The translations under genes and the position numbers were made by a program. Below the pieces are notes generated by a model. It did no database searches. It was given only the letters and a program-made list of their open reading frames with translations, and was not told the origin of the DNA. A stretch of DNA of 64,000 nt from Rodentibacter genomosp. 2 (GTDB lineage Bacteria; Pseudomonadota; Gammaproteobacteria; Enterobacterales; Pasteurellaceae): NCBI GenBank assembly GCA_001999425.1, contig MLHP01000017.1, forward strand, positions 41,156 through 105,155, read 5' to 3'. Shown here in pieces: positions 41,872-50,799 of the stretch. The stretch's first letter is position 1. Every line of letters begins with the position of its first letter.

Positions 41872-42555
41872 TTAGAAACGATATGCTAAACCGGTGAAGA
41901 ATACAAACGGATCAAGTTTTAGTTTCACTTCGTGTTCATAACCCGCTGTTACAGCCGGAACTTTAAATTTAGCCGTAGTTTTAATGCGGGTGTACCACAT
42001 TGCAGTATTCCAATATAAATTATCGGTTAATTTAATATCAATACCTGCATTGACAACCGGTGCAAAAGAATGTTTTTTCACATTAACATCAGTAATTAAC
42101 GGATTGGTTGATTTTGCATTAAAGAAACGCGTGTAGTTTAAACCAGCACCGAGATACGGACGAGAACCTGCATCTTTATCTAAGAAATAGTATTGTAAAT
42201 ATAAACTTGGCGGCAATTGTTTTACTTTCACTACATCACCCAAATTATCGCCAACAGTACCTTTTGTTAAAGCGCTTAATCCCGGCACATTCGCTTTCAC
42301 TTTATGTGAGAATGGTGTTGCCGCTAACAATTCCAAACCGATATTGTCAGTAAACATATAAGTACCGGTTAAACCTAACTGAGCATTGTCACTCACCTCT
42401 AAATTAACCTGCGTGTTGGTTTTAGTCGTAGAATCAGAATTTGCTGACACAAACACGCCGCCGGCACGTAAAATCACATCCCCGGCTTGGTGAGCATTTG
42501 CTACACCGGCAAATAATGCTGCGGTTAAACCTAATGCTAGTGCTGTTTTTTTCAT
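41872..42555 (-). CDS. ompW: OmpW-family outer membrane protein
   Basis: This 227-residue protein has a 21-residue signal peptide (ending GVANA-HQAGD) and the eight-strand OmpW barrel, ending FFTGLAYRF. OmpW barrels form narrow hydrophobic channels and respond to oxygen and stress in other species. A weak CRP-like match (TGTGA-N6-TCAAG at 42649-42664) lies upstream. yciC is divergent, as in E. coli. Confidence 0.93.
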   Translation of the reverse strand: MKKTALALGLTAALFAGVANAHQAGDVILRAGGVFVSANSDSTTKTNTQVNLEVSDNAQLGLTGTYMFTDNIGLELLAATPFSHKVKANVPGLSALTKGTVGDNLGDVVKVKQLPPSLYLQYYFLDKDAGSRPYLGAGLNYTRFFNAKSTNPLITDVNVKKHSFAPVVNAGIDIKLTDNLYWNTAMWYTRIKTTAKFKVPAVTAGYEHEVKLKLDPFVFFTGLAYRF

Positions 42556-42834
42556 ATTGAACTCCTTAAGTATAATGTTTAATTCATAACCATAAAAAGA
42601 CTATGGCTATTTGCGGTTCGTAATATACTCCATATTGAGTATCAATTCTGTGATCTAATTCAAGGTTTTAAACATTTAATAAAATTATTTAGATGAAATC
42701 AGTACAATTTTTAGTCTAATAACTTGAAATCACAAAATTTATCCCCTATCAAGAAGTAGAATTTTTATATAGACAAATGGCAGAACCCTGTAAACAAGGT
42801 ATAATTGCCTCACTTTTGACAAAGAGAAAATTGA

Positions 42835-43581
42835 ATGAAAATTAACTTTACGCAGGTTTTACAAGATAGCTGGAATTTTTTCCGTAATCAGCAAAAAACA
42901 ATGCTTCAGCTTGTATTAATCCTATTTATGACACAAGTTTTAAGCATATTATTAAGCCCATCGATTAATTCTCCGGAAGCCTTGGTCGATACCAATACTT
43001 TTGGTATGGCAAATATAGATGTCATTGGCTTTTTAACATCATTTTCTATCGCACAATTAGCAACGACTTTTTTGAGTGCGTGGGGATTGCTGACAATTCA
43101 TAAAATCAGCCAACAAAATTACCGCACTTTAGGGCAAACATTCGGTGCAACGCTTTCACGTTTTATTGGTGTTGTGATCTTAGAACTCATTATTGTTATT
43201 CCTATATTTCTTGGCTTATTTGAAATCGGTGCGGCAGTACTCACTAAAACCTCTCCCTCAATAATCTCGCTTGTAGCGATTATTGTCGGGATTTGGTTCT
43301 TTATACGTGTAAATTTATCTACCACCCACTACTTAACGTCGCAAGACAGTATCGGACAAAGTCTGCAAAAAATTTGGCTACAAGGGCGAACTCAAAAAAG
43401 CGCATTATTTATTTACGCCCTATTAGTGTATTTTGTTGTACCGACATTAGTTTTTCAACTCACTACGCTATCTAACAATATGGTTTTTATACTTATAGTA
43501 AGTGGCTTCGCCTCATTATTAAATATACTAATGCTGGTGGTAACCTATCGTTTTTACAGCTTATTTATGAAGGAGTCATAA
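42835..43581 (+). CDS. yciC: YciC-family inner membrane protein (UPF0259)
   Basis: This 248-residue membrane protein with about six hydrophobic segments begins MKINFTQVLQDSWNFFRNQQ. The position before yciB and yciA, divergent from ompW, matches E. coli. Function is unknown. yciB starts at the next base after its stop. Confidence 0.86.
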   Translation: MKINFTQVLQDSWNFFRNQQKTMLQLVLILFMTQVLSILLSPSINSPEALVDTNTFGMANIDVIGFLTSFSIAQLATTFLSAWGLLTIHKISQQNYRTLGQTFGATLSRFIGVVILELIIVIPIFLGLFEIGAAVLTKTSPSIISLVAIIVGIWFFIRVNLSTTHYLTSQDSIGQSLQKIWLQGRTQKSALFIYALLVYFVVPTLVFQLTTLSNNMVFILIVSGFASLLNILMLVVTYRFYSLFMKES

Positions 43582-44142
43582 GTGAAACAACTACTTGAAT
43601 TTATTCCACTAATCTTATTTTTTATCACTTATAAACTTAGCGGCGTACGCGATGCGGCAATCGTCTTAGTGATTGCGACCATCTTGCAGATGGTGATCTT
43701 AAAATGGAAATATGGCGCCATTGAAAAACAACAAAAAATCATGGCAAGTGCGGTCGTTTTTTTCGGACTTTTAACCGCTTATTTCAATGAATTACGTTAT
43801 TTGCAATGGAAAGTCACTATTGTAAATGCGCTTTTTGCCATCATATTGCTTGTGGCACAATTTCAATTCAAAATACCTTTAGTGAAAAAATTACTCGGTA
43901 AAGAAATTAAGTTACCGGAGCAGGCTTGGAATAAACTCAATCTCGGCTGGGCAATTTTCTTTATCATTTGTATGTTGGTGAATATTTATATTAGCCGCAA
44001 TATGTCGGAAGAAGCCTGGGTTGATTTCAAATCTTTCGGCTTAATTGGAATGACGATAATTGCCACGCTAATTTCCGCTGCTTACATTTATAAATATTTA
44101 CCAAAAGACGAACAAAATAACCACAAAGATGGAGAGAATTAA
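43582..44142 (+). CDS. yciB: YciB, septation-related inner membrane protein
   Basis: This 186-residue protein starts at GTG (43582) behind AAGGAG with [20 protein letters not shown] and has five to six membrane segments (IspZ family). It is linked to cell envelope assembly and division. It overlaps yciA by one base (TAATG). Confidence 0.94.
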   Translation: MKQLLEFIPLILFFITYKLSGVRDAAIVLVIATILQMVILKWKYGAIEKQQKIMASAVVFFGLLTAYFNELRYLQWKVTIVNALFAIILLVAQFQFKIPLVKKLLGKEIKLPEQAWNKLNLGWAIFFIICMLVNIYISRNMSEEAWVDFKSFGLIGMTIIATLISAAYIYKYLPKDEQNNHKDGEN

Positions 44143-44597
44143 TGTCCTCAAATTTTATTGATAAAGATGGTCGCCAATCGAAAGGCGTATTACTACTCCG
44201 CACCCTTGCTATGCCTTCCAACACCAATGCAAACGGAGATATCTTCGGCGGCTGGATTATGTCGCAAATGGATATGGGCGGTGCAATTTTAGCTAAAGAA
44301 ATTGCTCATGGACGGGTTGTTACTGTTGCCGTAGAAAGAATGAATTTCATCAAACCTATTGCAGTGGGTGATGTAGTATGCTGCTACGGTCAATGCCTAA
44401 AAATCGGACGCTCTTCTATTCAAATTAAAGTAGAAGTCTGGGTGAAAAAAGTTGCTAGTGAACCTATCGGTGAACGCTACTGCGTAACCGATGCAGTGTT
44501 TACCTTTGTCGCAGTAGATAGCAACGGTAAATCACGTAGTATTCCACGCGAAGACAACCATGAACTGGAAAAAGCCCTCGCCTCCATTCAAGAATAG
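44142..44597 (+). CDS. yciA: YciA, acyl-CoA thioesterase
   Basis: This 151-residue hotdog thioesterase has NANGDIFGGWIMSQMDMGGA, with the catalytic Asp of the YciA group, and VTVAVERMNFIKPI. The H. influenzae homologue has broad acyl-CoA activity. It follows yciB with a one-base overlap. Confidence 0.95.
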   Translation: MSSNFIDKDGRQSKGVLLLRTLAMPSNTNANGDIFGGWIMSQMDMGGAILAKEIAHGRVVTVAVERMNFIKPIAVGDVVCCYGQCLKIGRSSIQIKVEVWVKKVASEPIGERYCVTDAVFTFVAVDSNGKSRSIPREDNHELEKALASIQE

Positions 44598-44635
44598 GAA
44601 AGCCAACAAACTAAAGATATTTAAAGGAGAAAACA

Positions 44636-44932
44636 ATGTATTACGTTATTTTTGCTCAAGATATTCCCGGCACCCTTGAAAAACGCCTTGCCGTTCGTGA
44701 ACAACACTTAGCCCGTTTAAAACAGCTACAAGCCGAAGATCGTTTACTTACCGCCGGCCCAAATCCGGCTATTGATGACGAAAACCCCGGCGATGCAGGA
44801 TTCAGCGGTTCTACCGTCATAGCTAAATTTGATAGCCTACTCGCCGCAAAAGATTGGGCTGCACAAGATCCTTATGTGGCAGCAGGGGTTTATGGTGAAG
44901 TGACGGTGAAACCGTTTAAAAAAGTGTTTTAA
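44636..44932 (+). CDS. yciI: YciI-family protein
   Basis: This 98-residue ferredoxin-like fold protein starts [20 protein letters not shown] and has the conserved His/Asp pair of the family ([20 protein letters not shown]). The H. influenzae YciI structure suggests an enzyme, but no reaction is established. It follows yciA after 38 bases. Confidence 0.92.
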   Translation: MYYVIFAQDIPGTLEKRLAVREQHLARLKQLQAEDRLLTAGPNPAIDDENPGDAGFSGSTVIAKFDSLLAAKDWAAQDPYVAAGVYGEVTVKPFKKVF

Positions 44933-44947
44933 GGGAACTAATATATG

Positions 44948-44975
44948 AAAAAGCGAATCTAAGAATTCGCTTTTT
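44948..44975 (+). terminator. Terminator after yciI
   Basis: AAAAAGCGAAT and ATTCGCTTTTT pair around CTAAGA and run into TTG. Confidence 0.87.
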
Positions 44976-45064
44976 TTGTTAATTAAACCGTATAAATTTG
45001 AGCATTGATACCGTAAAGCTCACTCCATCTAACAAGGAATAAATTCTCATTTTACAGGAATGGT

Positions 45065-47245
45065 ATGAAAAAACTTCCCCTTATTTCCCTTGCAATTTTA
45101 ACCGCACTTTCTCAATCCATCAGAGCGAATACAAATACCGATAAATTAGCAAACACACCACTCGTTAATCTCGCAGAAGAACAGTTGAAATGGCAGCAAA
45201 ACCAACACCATGACGAGTTAAAACAGCTAAATCAGCGGGCAACATTCTTACAACTCGAAAATCTATTGAAAAGTGCGGTAAAAAATAACCGTGTTTTTGA
45301 AAACCGAGCGTTTTTTCTATCATTACTCCATTCTTTAGAAAGCTATCCGTTGCAAACTGATGCTTGGTTTGCATATTTTGATAGCCAAATAAAATCAGTT
45401 ACTCGTGATACACCTTCAAGTGAAGTGATGGCATTAAAAAAAGATATTGAGGATTATATCTCTAAACATCCCCAACATTTTCTCCGTTCCCGCTTGGAAC
45501 AAAGCATTCTTACCTTGCTAAATAACAATGGCTCCGAGCGTCTAGTGGATTATGCAAAAAAGATCAAACCAAATAGTTTGGAAATGCAAATTGCCACATT
45601 AAACATGGAATATCAGATCACTCAAAAATCATCGGAATTAAATAAAAATCAACCAACTCAAGAAGCGGATATTTTGAACCGCTTTGAAACATTCTGGCTC
45701 AATAATGGCGAGCTTACGAACGATTCCGAGCTATGGAAAAAATGGTATTCCAAGGGTGGCAGGACAGCAGACAAAATTTATCAAAAAGCGCAAAACTTAT
45801 TTACAAAAAAAGATGTGAAAGGTTTAGTATTGCTGGCGGGAGAATTAGAGAATCCCAATAATCTAAAAGACGATCCAACAATCCTGACAAAGCTACAACT
45901 TTATGCTGATTTACTAAAAAATCCGCTAAATTTAAAAGCACTTGCAGATACATTACCTGATGACAAGAATGGCAAAATCCAAGACCAATTTGCCGTCATA
46001 CAAGGATTTTCACGTTATTTACGCATGCTCCCCGAAAATATGGATAACCCCGATTTTGCCCCTTATTTACAATGGGCAAAAAACTGGCAATTAAACGACA
46101 CACAAATTCGTGATTGGAAAATCACGTTTATCAGCCGTTTTTTTGATAATGAAACCCCTCATTTTCAGCAATGGCGTGATACAGAGATATTAGCATTAAA
46201 TGCCGATAATCTGATTGAACGCCGACTACGTATGGCAATTTGGCAGAAAACCGATCTTATGCCTTGGTTAAATGCCCTTTCAAAAGAAGGCAAGGAAAAA
46301 CAAGAATGGCGTTATTGGCTCGCAAAAAGTGATCCACAAAAAACACGAGAAATTTTAACCGCACTTTCCAAAGAACGTGGTTTTTATCCAATGTTAGCCA
46401 AAGCCATGCTTAGCCCTCAAAATCGTGGTGCGAACTATCGCATTGAATTGCCTCAATCCACATTAAATGATAAAACGAAACTTGCTCTTATAAAGCATCA
46501 CCGTGCCGCATTAGAGGAAATTGCCGAACTGCGACAATTAGATTGCCTAGGTGCAGCCAAACAGCGTTGGCGTTTTCTGCTTGAAAATATTTCCAATGAA
46601 TCAAAACAAGCTAAGCAAATTGCTTTGAGTGAATATGCGAATCGACAAGGTTGGTTTGATTTAGGTGTGGACGGCTCAATTATTGCGAAAGCATGGAATC
46701 ATATTTCCTTACGACTGCCAAACGCTTACCAAGGCTATTTTGATATTACTTTAATGCCTCAATCAGTAAAAACCGATAACTCCATAAGTAAAACCTTTGC
46801 AATGGCAATAGCCCGTCAGGAAAGTGCTTGGAATCCAATGGCACAATCTTCTGCCAATGCTCGCGGATTAATGCAGCTTTTACCAAGTACCGCCAAAGCA
46901 ACCGCCGATCACAATCAATTACCTTATCAAACGGAAAAGGATTTATTCAAACCATTCAATAATATTTTGCTCGGAACAGCACATTTAAATGAACTGAATA
47001 TGAAATACCCGAATAATCGTATTCTCATTGCCGCCGCATACAATGCCGGATCAAGTAGGGTGGAAAAATGGCTGGCAAGGTCGGGAGGAAAATTAACGAT
47101 GGATGAATTTATCGCCTCAATTCCATTTTTTGAAACCCGTGGTTATGTGCAAAATGTATTGACCTATGATTTTTACTACCAACTATTACAACATAAAGAA
47201 AATCCACAAACCTTTAGCCAGGAAGAGTTTGATCGGCTATACTAA
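45065..47245 (+). CDS. slt: Slt, soluble lytic murein transglycosylase
   Basis: This 726-residue protein has a signal peptide (about 20 residues), a long alpha-superhelical U/L domain and a C-terminal SLT domain. The catalytic Glu is in IARQESAWNP, followed by SSANARGLMQLLPSTA and AAYNAGSSRV. It cleaves murein with anhydroMurNAc formation. It is longer than E. coli Slt (645). slt next to trpR is also the E. coli order. Confidence 0.94.
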   Translation: MKKLPLISLAILTALSQSIRANTNTDKLANTPLVNLAEEQLKWQQNQHHDELKQLNQRATFLQLENLLKSAVKNNRVFENRAFFLSLLHSLESYPLQTDAWFAYFDSQIKSVTRDTPSSEVMALKKDIEDYISKHPQHFLRSRLEQSILTLLNNNGSERLVDYAKKIKPNSLEMQIATLNMEYQITQKSSELNKNQPTQEADILNRFETFWLNNGELTNDSELWKKWYSKGGRTADKIYQKAQNLFTKKDVKGLVLLAGELENPNNLKDDPTILTKLQLYADLLKNPLNLKALADTLPDDKNGKIQDQFAVIQGFSRYLRMLPENMDNPDFAPYLQWAKNWQLNDTQIRDWKITFISRFFDNETPHFQQWRDTEILALNADNLIERRLRMAIWQKTDLMPWLNALSKEGKEKQEWRYWLAKSDPQKTREILTALSKERGFYPMLAKAMLSPQNRGANYRIELPQSTLNDKTKLALIKHHRAALEEIAELRQLDCLGAAKQRWRFLLENISNESKQAKQIALSEYANRQGWFDLGVDGSIIAKAWNHISLRLPNAYQGYFDITLMPQSVKTDNSISKTFAMAIARQESAWNPMAQSSANARGLMQLLPSTAKATADHNQLPYQTEKDLFKPFNNILLGTAHLNELNMKYPNNRILIAAAYNAGSSRVEKWLARSGGKLTMDEFIASIPFFETRGYVQNVLTYDFYYQLLQHKENPQTFSQEEFDRLY

Positions 47246-47249
47246 GCGC

Positions 47250-47264
47250 ACTAGTTTAATAGTA
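47250..47264 (+). promoter_or_regulatory. trpR: trp operator before trpR
   Basis: ACTAGTTTAATAGTA matches the trp operator core ACTAGTTAACTAGTA at 13 of 15 positions. It lies between the slt stop and the trpR ATG. Autoregulation of trpR by its own product is known in E. coli. Confidence 0.75.
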
Positions 47265-47277
47265 TAGGATGAGATTC

Positions 47278-47583
47278 ATGTATATCAGTCGCAATTTAGA
47301 TCAATGGAACGCTTTTCTTGCCATGCTACAAGCTGCTTTTGAACAAGGTAAAGCACAGGATTTTTTAACTTTACTTCTCACCGCCGACGAACGTGATGCG
47401 GTGGGCTTACGACTACAAATTGTTTCACAGCTCTTAGATAAAAATTTATCTCAACGTGAAATTCAACAAAATCTGAATACCAGTGCCGCGACCATTACAC
47501 GCGGTTCAAATATGATTAAGACGATGGATCCGGATTTTATGGAATGGGTGAAACAATATCTTGATAGCGTTGAAAAAAACTAA
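47278..47583 (+). CDS. trpR: TrpR, tryptophan repressor
   Basis: From the ATG at 47278 (AGGA 9 bases upstream) the product is 101 residues, as in H. influenzae TrpR, starting [20 protein letters not shown]. The helix-turn-helix [20 protein letters not shown] is clear. It represses tryptophan genes when bound to Trp. An ATG at 47269 adds three residues and overlaps the ribosome site. Confidence 0.95.
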   Translation: MYISRNLDQWNAFLAMLQAAFEQGKAQDFLTLLLTADERDAVGLRLQIVSQLLDKNLSQREIQQNLNTSAATITRGSNMIKTMDPDFMEWVKQYLDSVEKN

Positions 47584-48313
47584 GCAACTTTTAACCGCAC
47601 TTTTACGGTTATTCAGTCTCAAATGGTGGAAGAAAAATTGGCAACGCATTGCAATCCGATTTTTTTTCGCCGTTTTTGTTTTTATCCTTCTTTTTCGATT
47701 TGTTCCCGTATCTTGTTCTTCTTATATGATTCAACAGCAAGTCGGACATTGGCTACAGGGCGATTTCCATTATCAGGCAAAATCAACTTGGGTAAGTTTT
47801 GAGAAAATTTCACCCTATATGCAACTTGCTGTAATTGCAGCGGAAGATCAAAAATTTCCCACTCACTATGGTTTCGATTTCACTGCAATTCAAAAAGCAT
47901 TCAAATATAACGAAAAATCTACACGTAAAGTCCGTGGTGCCTCTACCATTTCTCAACAAACCGCTAAAAATTTGATGCTTTGGCATGGGCAAAGTTGGTT
48001 ACGTAAAGGTTTAGAAGTTCCCGCTACTATGTTATTAGAACTGGGTTGGTCAAAAAAACGGATTTTAGAAGTGTATTTAAATATTGCAGAGTTTGGTGAT
48101 GGAATCTTTGGTGTTGAAGCCGCAAGTCGTTTTTATTTTAATAAATCAGCCAAAAATCTAACGCAATCCGAGGCGGCATTATTGGCAGCTGTTTTGCCAA
48201 ACCCTATCATTTATAAAATCAAAAAACCGAGTGCATTGGTACGTAAAAAACAGCAATGGATTATCAGACAAATGAGAAATCTAGGGATAAATTATTTAAA
48301 ACAATTAGATTAG
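47561..48313 (+). CDS. mtgA: MtgA, monofunctional peptidoglycan glycosyltransferase
   Basis: This protein of about 250 residues has a basic N-terminus, one membrane anchor (about 30-50) and the GT51 domain with [17 protein letters not shown] (catalytic Glu), [14 protein letters not shown] and [10 protein letters not shown]. It polymerises lipid II glycan strands. The start is a TTG, at 47561 or 47570, inside the 3' end of trpR; which is used is uncertain. Confidence 0.93.
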   Translation: MIALKKTKQLLTALLRLFSLKWWKKNWQRIAIRFFFAVFVFILLFRFVPVSCSSYMIQQQVGHWLQGDFHYQAKSTWVSFEKISPYMQLAVIAAEDQKFPTHYGFDFTAIQKAFKYNEKSTRKVRGASTISQQTAKNLMLWHGQSWLRKGLEVPATMLLELGWSKKRILEVYLNIAEFGDGIFGVEAASRFYFNKSAKNLTQSEAALLAAVLPNPIIYKIKKPSALVRKKQQWIIRQMRNLGINYLKQLD

Positions 48314-48318
48314 AAGGT

Positions 48319-48348
48319 AAAAGTGCGGTCGAAATTGACCGCACTTTT
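48319..48348. terminator. Uptake-signal terminator between mtgA and the PTS gene
   Basis: AAAAGTGCGGTC and GACCGCACTTTT form a 12-pair stem with a 6-base loop. It is placed between two convergent genes. Confidence 0.87.
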
Positions 48349-48358
48349 TAGTAGCAAA

Positions 48359-49780
48359 TTAAGCTTTTACGTTCGCGCGTTTTACCATAATAAAAGATAG
48401 ACTAAATGCTACGATAAAGGAAATTGCCATGCCAATGCTGTACATAGCCAAACTATCCGGTTTAATAGACGGCACACCTAAGAAACCTGCCGCACCTAAT
48501 GCAATGGCTTTTACATTGAAGAATGCGATAAAAGCACTTGCCAAACCCGAACCAATCATTGCCGCAAAGAAAGCCTGACGATAACGTAAATTCACACCAA
48601 ACATCGCCGGTTCCGTAATCCCTAATAGTGCGGAAATCCCTGAAGGTACAGCTAAACCACGCACTTTTGGATCTTTTAGTGCCAATGCTACCCCTAAACA
48701 TGCCGCACCTTGTGCAATATTTGACATAGCCGCAATTGGGAAAATAAATGTACCGCCTGTGCGGACAACTTCAGCCAATAATTGGGTTTCCACCGCAATA
48801 AAGGTTTGATGCATACCGGTAATCACGATTGGTGCATAGAAAGTACCGAAAATCGCCCCACCTACAAAACCGAGCGTATCATATAACCAAGTTAAACCGG
48901 CTGAAATTAATGAACCCGCTTCACGACCAATCGGACCAATGACAGTGAAGGCCAAGAAACCGGCAATAAAAAGCGAACATAGTGGTGTGACAAGATTATC
49001 TAGATAAGAAGGCACAAATTTACGGAATGTTTTTTCTAATGTCGCTAATACCCAAGCGGAAATAATTGTTGGGATCACGGTTCCTTGGTAGCCGACTTTC
49101 TCAATTTCAAGCCCAAATACATTCCAATATTGAATATTGCCTTCCATTAAAGTTTTCGCATAGTTCCAACCATCAGCCAAAGCCGGATGAACTAGAAGCA
49201 TACCTAAAGCCGCCCCTAAGAACGGATTTCCGCCGAATTTACGTGTTGCGGAAAATCCTAGTAAGACAGGTAAAAATACAAAAGGTGCATTGGCAATCGT
49301 GTTGATGAAATCAACTAAATCGGAAACTTCAGGGTATTTACTGACGACCGAATGCCCCTCCCAAAAGAAACCGACAGAAGTTAGCATTGAGTGAATACCC
49401 ATCAATAAACCACCTGCCACGATCGCCGGAATAATCGGTACAAAAATATCCGCCAAACCTTTCACCAAGCGTTGTAATAAACCTTGGTTACCTACTGCCG
49501 CTTCTGCAACCTCCGCTTTACTAACATCACCAATACCCAGTTGTTTGGTAAGCTCCGCATGGACTTTATTCACAGTACCTGAGCCGAAGATAATTTGATA
49601 TTGACCGGCAACAGAAAACTGTCCTTTCACCCCCTCAATATTATCAATACCTTCTTTGTCAACTTTGCTTTCATCATTTAAAACGATACGTAAGCGCGTC
49701 GCACAATGTGCCGCCGTGGCGATATTACTTTTACCACCTAGCTTTTCTATCACTTGTTCAGCGATTTTGGGGAAGTTCAT
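48359..49780 (-). CDS. PTS system IIBC component, sucrose type (ScrA-like)
   Basis: This 473-residue protein has an N-terminal EIIB domain, phosphorylated Cys in AAHCATRLRIVL, and an EIIC domain with about ten hydrophobic segments and GITEPAMFGVNLRYRQ. It lacks EIIA. The closest resemblance I can judge is ScrA (sucrose); trehalose TreB is an alternative. No hydrolase or regulator adjoins it. Its 5' side abuts the accessory island. Confidence 0.82.
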   Translation of the reverse strand: MNFPKIAEQVIEKLGGKSNIATAAHCATRLRIVLNDESKVDKEGIDNIEGVKGQFSVAGQYQIIFGSGTVNKVHAELTKQLGIGDVSKAEVAEAAVGNQGLLQRLVKGLADIFVPIIPAIVAGGLLMGIHSMLTSVGFFWEGHSVVSKYPEVSDLVDFINTIANAPFVFLPVLLGFSATRKFGGNPFLGAALGMLLVHPALADGWNYAKTLMEGNIQYWNVFGLEIEKVGYQGTVIPTIISAWVLATLEKTFRKFVPSYLDNLVTPLCSLFIAGFLAFTVIGPIGREAGSLISAGLTWLYDTLGFVGGAIFGTFYAPIVITGMHQTFIAVETQLLAEVVRTGGTFIFPIAAMSNIAQGAACLGVALALKDPKVRGLAVPSGISALLGITEPAMFGVNLRYRQAFFAAMIGSGLASAFIAFFNVKAIALGAAGFLGVPSIKPDSLAMYSIGMAISFIVAFSLSFIMVKRANVKA

Positions 49781-49840
49781 AAATTTCTCCTAATTAGTTA
49801 AAAAATAAAACTGACAAATTCTGACTAAATTAACTAACGT

Positions 49841-49907
49841 AAAAAAGCCTTTCGAGATGTTACGAAAGGCTTTGAAAAGTATTTTGGTGCCTGGGCGAGA
49901 CTTGATC
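49841..49907. repeat. Left direct repeat of the island (partial tRNA-Leu 3' end plus terminator)
   Basis: AAAAAAGCCTTTCGAGATGT begins a stretch that matches 57607-57674 with only a few changes. It includes the terminator hairpin AAAGCCTTTCG/CGAAAGGCTTT and an imperfect copy of the tRNA-Leu 3' end (TGGTGC-CTGGGCGAGACTTGA, one base missing). This fits an attachment-site duplication from integration. Confidence 0.8.
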
Positions 49908-49956
49908 TAAGTTATAAATCACTAATATTAAAAGACTTATTTTTGCACATACGAAT

Positions 49957-49979
49957 CTGTGTTACAAAACGTGTTACTA
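49957..49979. repeat. Integrase arm-type sites, left
   Basis: CTGTGTTAC and CGTGTTACTA occur 13 bases apart just inside the left repeat. The same GTGTTAC/GTAACAC motif recurs three times at 57478-57527 by the integrase start, as expected of arm-binding sites on both sides of an integrated element. Confidence 0.5.
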
Positions 49980-50064
49980 TGTTTTAAGCCCAGAATAAAA
50001 TCACCTAGTCGTGTTTCAGATTCTACCATTTTTTTGCTTAATAGTTTATTTTTTTATAAAAAGG

Positions 50065-50177
50065 TGTTCACCTGTTCACTTTTAACTATTTTTCTATAAA
50101 AACTCCTTATTTATTATATAGTTATATTATTGAATACCTTTTCTTATAGTGTTCACTAAGTATTCACCTTATTCACT
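50065..50177. repeat. Iteron-like repeats T[GA]TTCAC[CT]
   Basis: Five same-orientation copies lie at 50065, 50073, 50150, 50161 and 50170. Their complement GGTGAACA matches the iterons bound by the P4 alpha replication protein. They sit in a gene-free AT-rich 607-base gap (49781-50387). A replication origin or copy-control region of a satellite is plausible; no replication gene remains nearby. Confidence 0.55.
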
Positions 50178-50387
50178 AATATAAATTTTCAAATAATCTA
50201 TAAAAAATCCTTTTCTTTTTTACATTTTTGATTAAAAAACAATCAATCAAATTCTTCTTACCTATCGTACCTTTTTCGCAGCTAATCTATTGAAATTTAA
50301 GCTGTTTACTTTAGTTTTTAGGTGATTATATTGTTCTATGGGCTTTTTATAAGCCGTCTTAATTAAGGCTACCCAAAAGGACAGATT

Positions 50388-50786
50388 ATGATTATCCACG
50401 ATCAGATTAGAACTGAAGTTATCAGTGTTTTAACACCCTTATTAAAAAATAAAATCAGCCGTTTCTTTAATGGTCGATTGGTTGCATTAAACACAACAGA
50501 ACAATGTCCGGCATTATCTATCTATTTAGAAGATATTGGCGCTCAAGAAGTATCAATGTGTGATGGTGAATTTGATGCGCTTTTGAATGTTGCTATCTAC
50601 TTGAAACCGAATAGCGGAGAAGGCGAATTAGACGATATTGCGGAAACAGTTCGTCTTGCTGTCCGTAATAATGAATTTAACTTTTTAAATGATATTTCTT
50701 TGAAAGGTTACCGTTATGATTATGACGAAGAGCAAGCAACATGGATTAGTGTGACTGTTCAATTTGCCGTTTCTTATGATGATTAA
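50388..50786 (+). CDS. Phage tail terminator protein, lambda gpU-like
   Basis: This 132-residue protein follows the lambda gpU pattern: FFNGRLVAL (FFDGRPAVF in gpU), PALSIYLEDIG, VAIYLKP, GELDD and a C-terminal GYRYDYDEEQATW...VSYDD. gpU caps the tail tube and presents it to the head. It lies 14 bases before the capsid gene behind AAAGGA, with no other tail gene in the island. Confidence 0.8.
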   Translation: MIIHDQIRTEVISVLTPLLKNKISRFFNGRLVALNTTEQCPALSIYLEDIGAQEVSMCDGEFDALLNVAIYLKPNSGEGELDDIAETVRLAVRNNEFNFLNDISLKGYRYDYDEEQATWISVTVQFAVSYDD

Positions 50787-50799
50787 GGATTAGAAAATT

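Noticed and set aside
42634..42646. TTGAGTATCAA before ompW resembling an FNR site
   Set aside because: The half-sites are 3 bases apart instead of the 6 needed for FNR TTGA-N6-TCAA.
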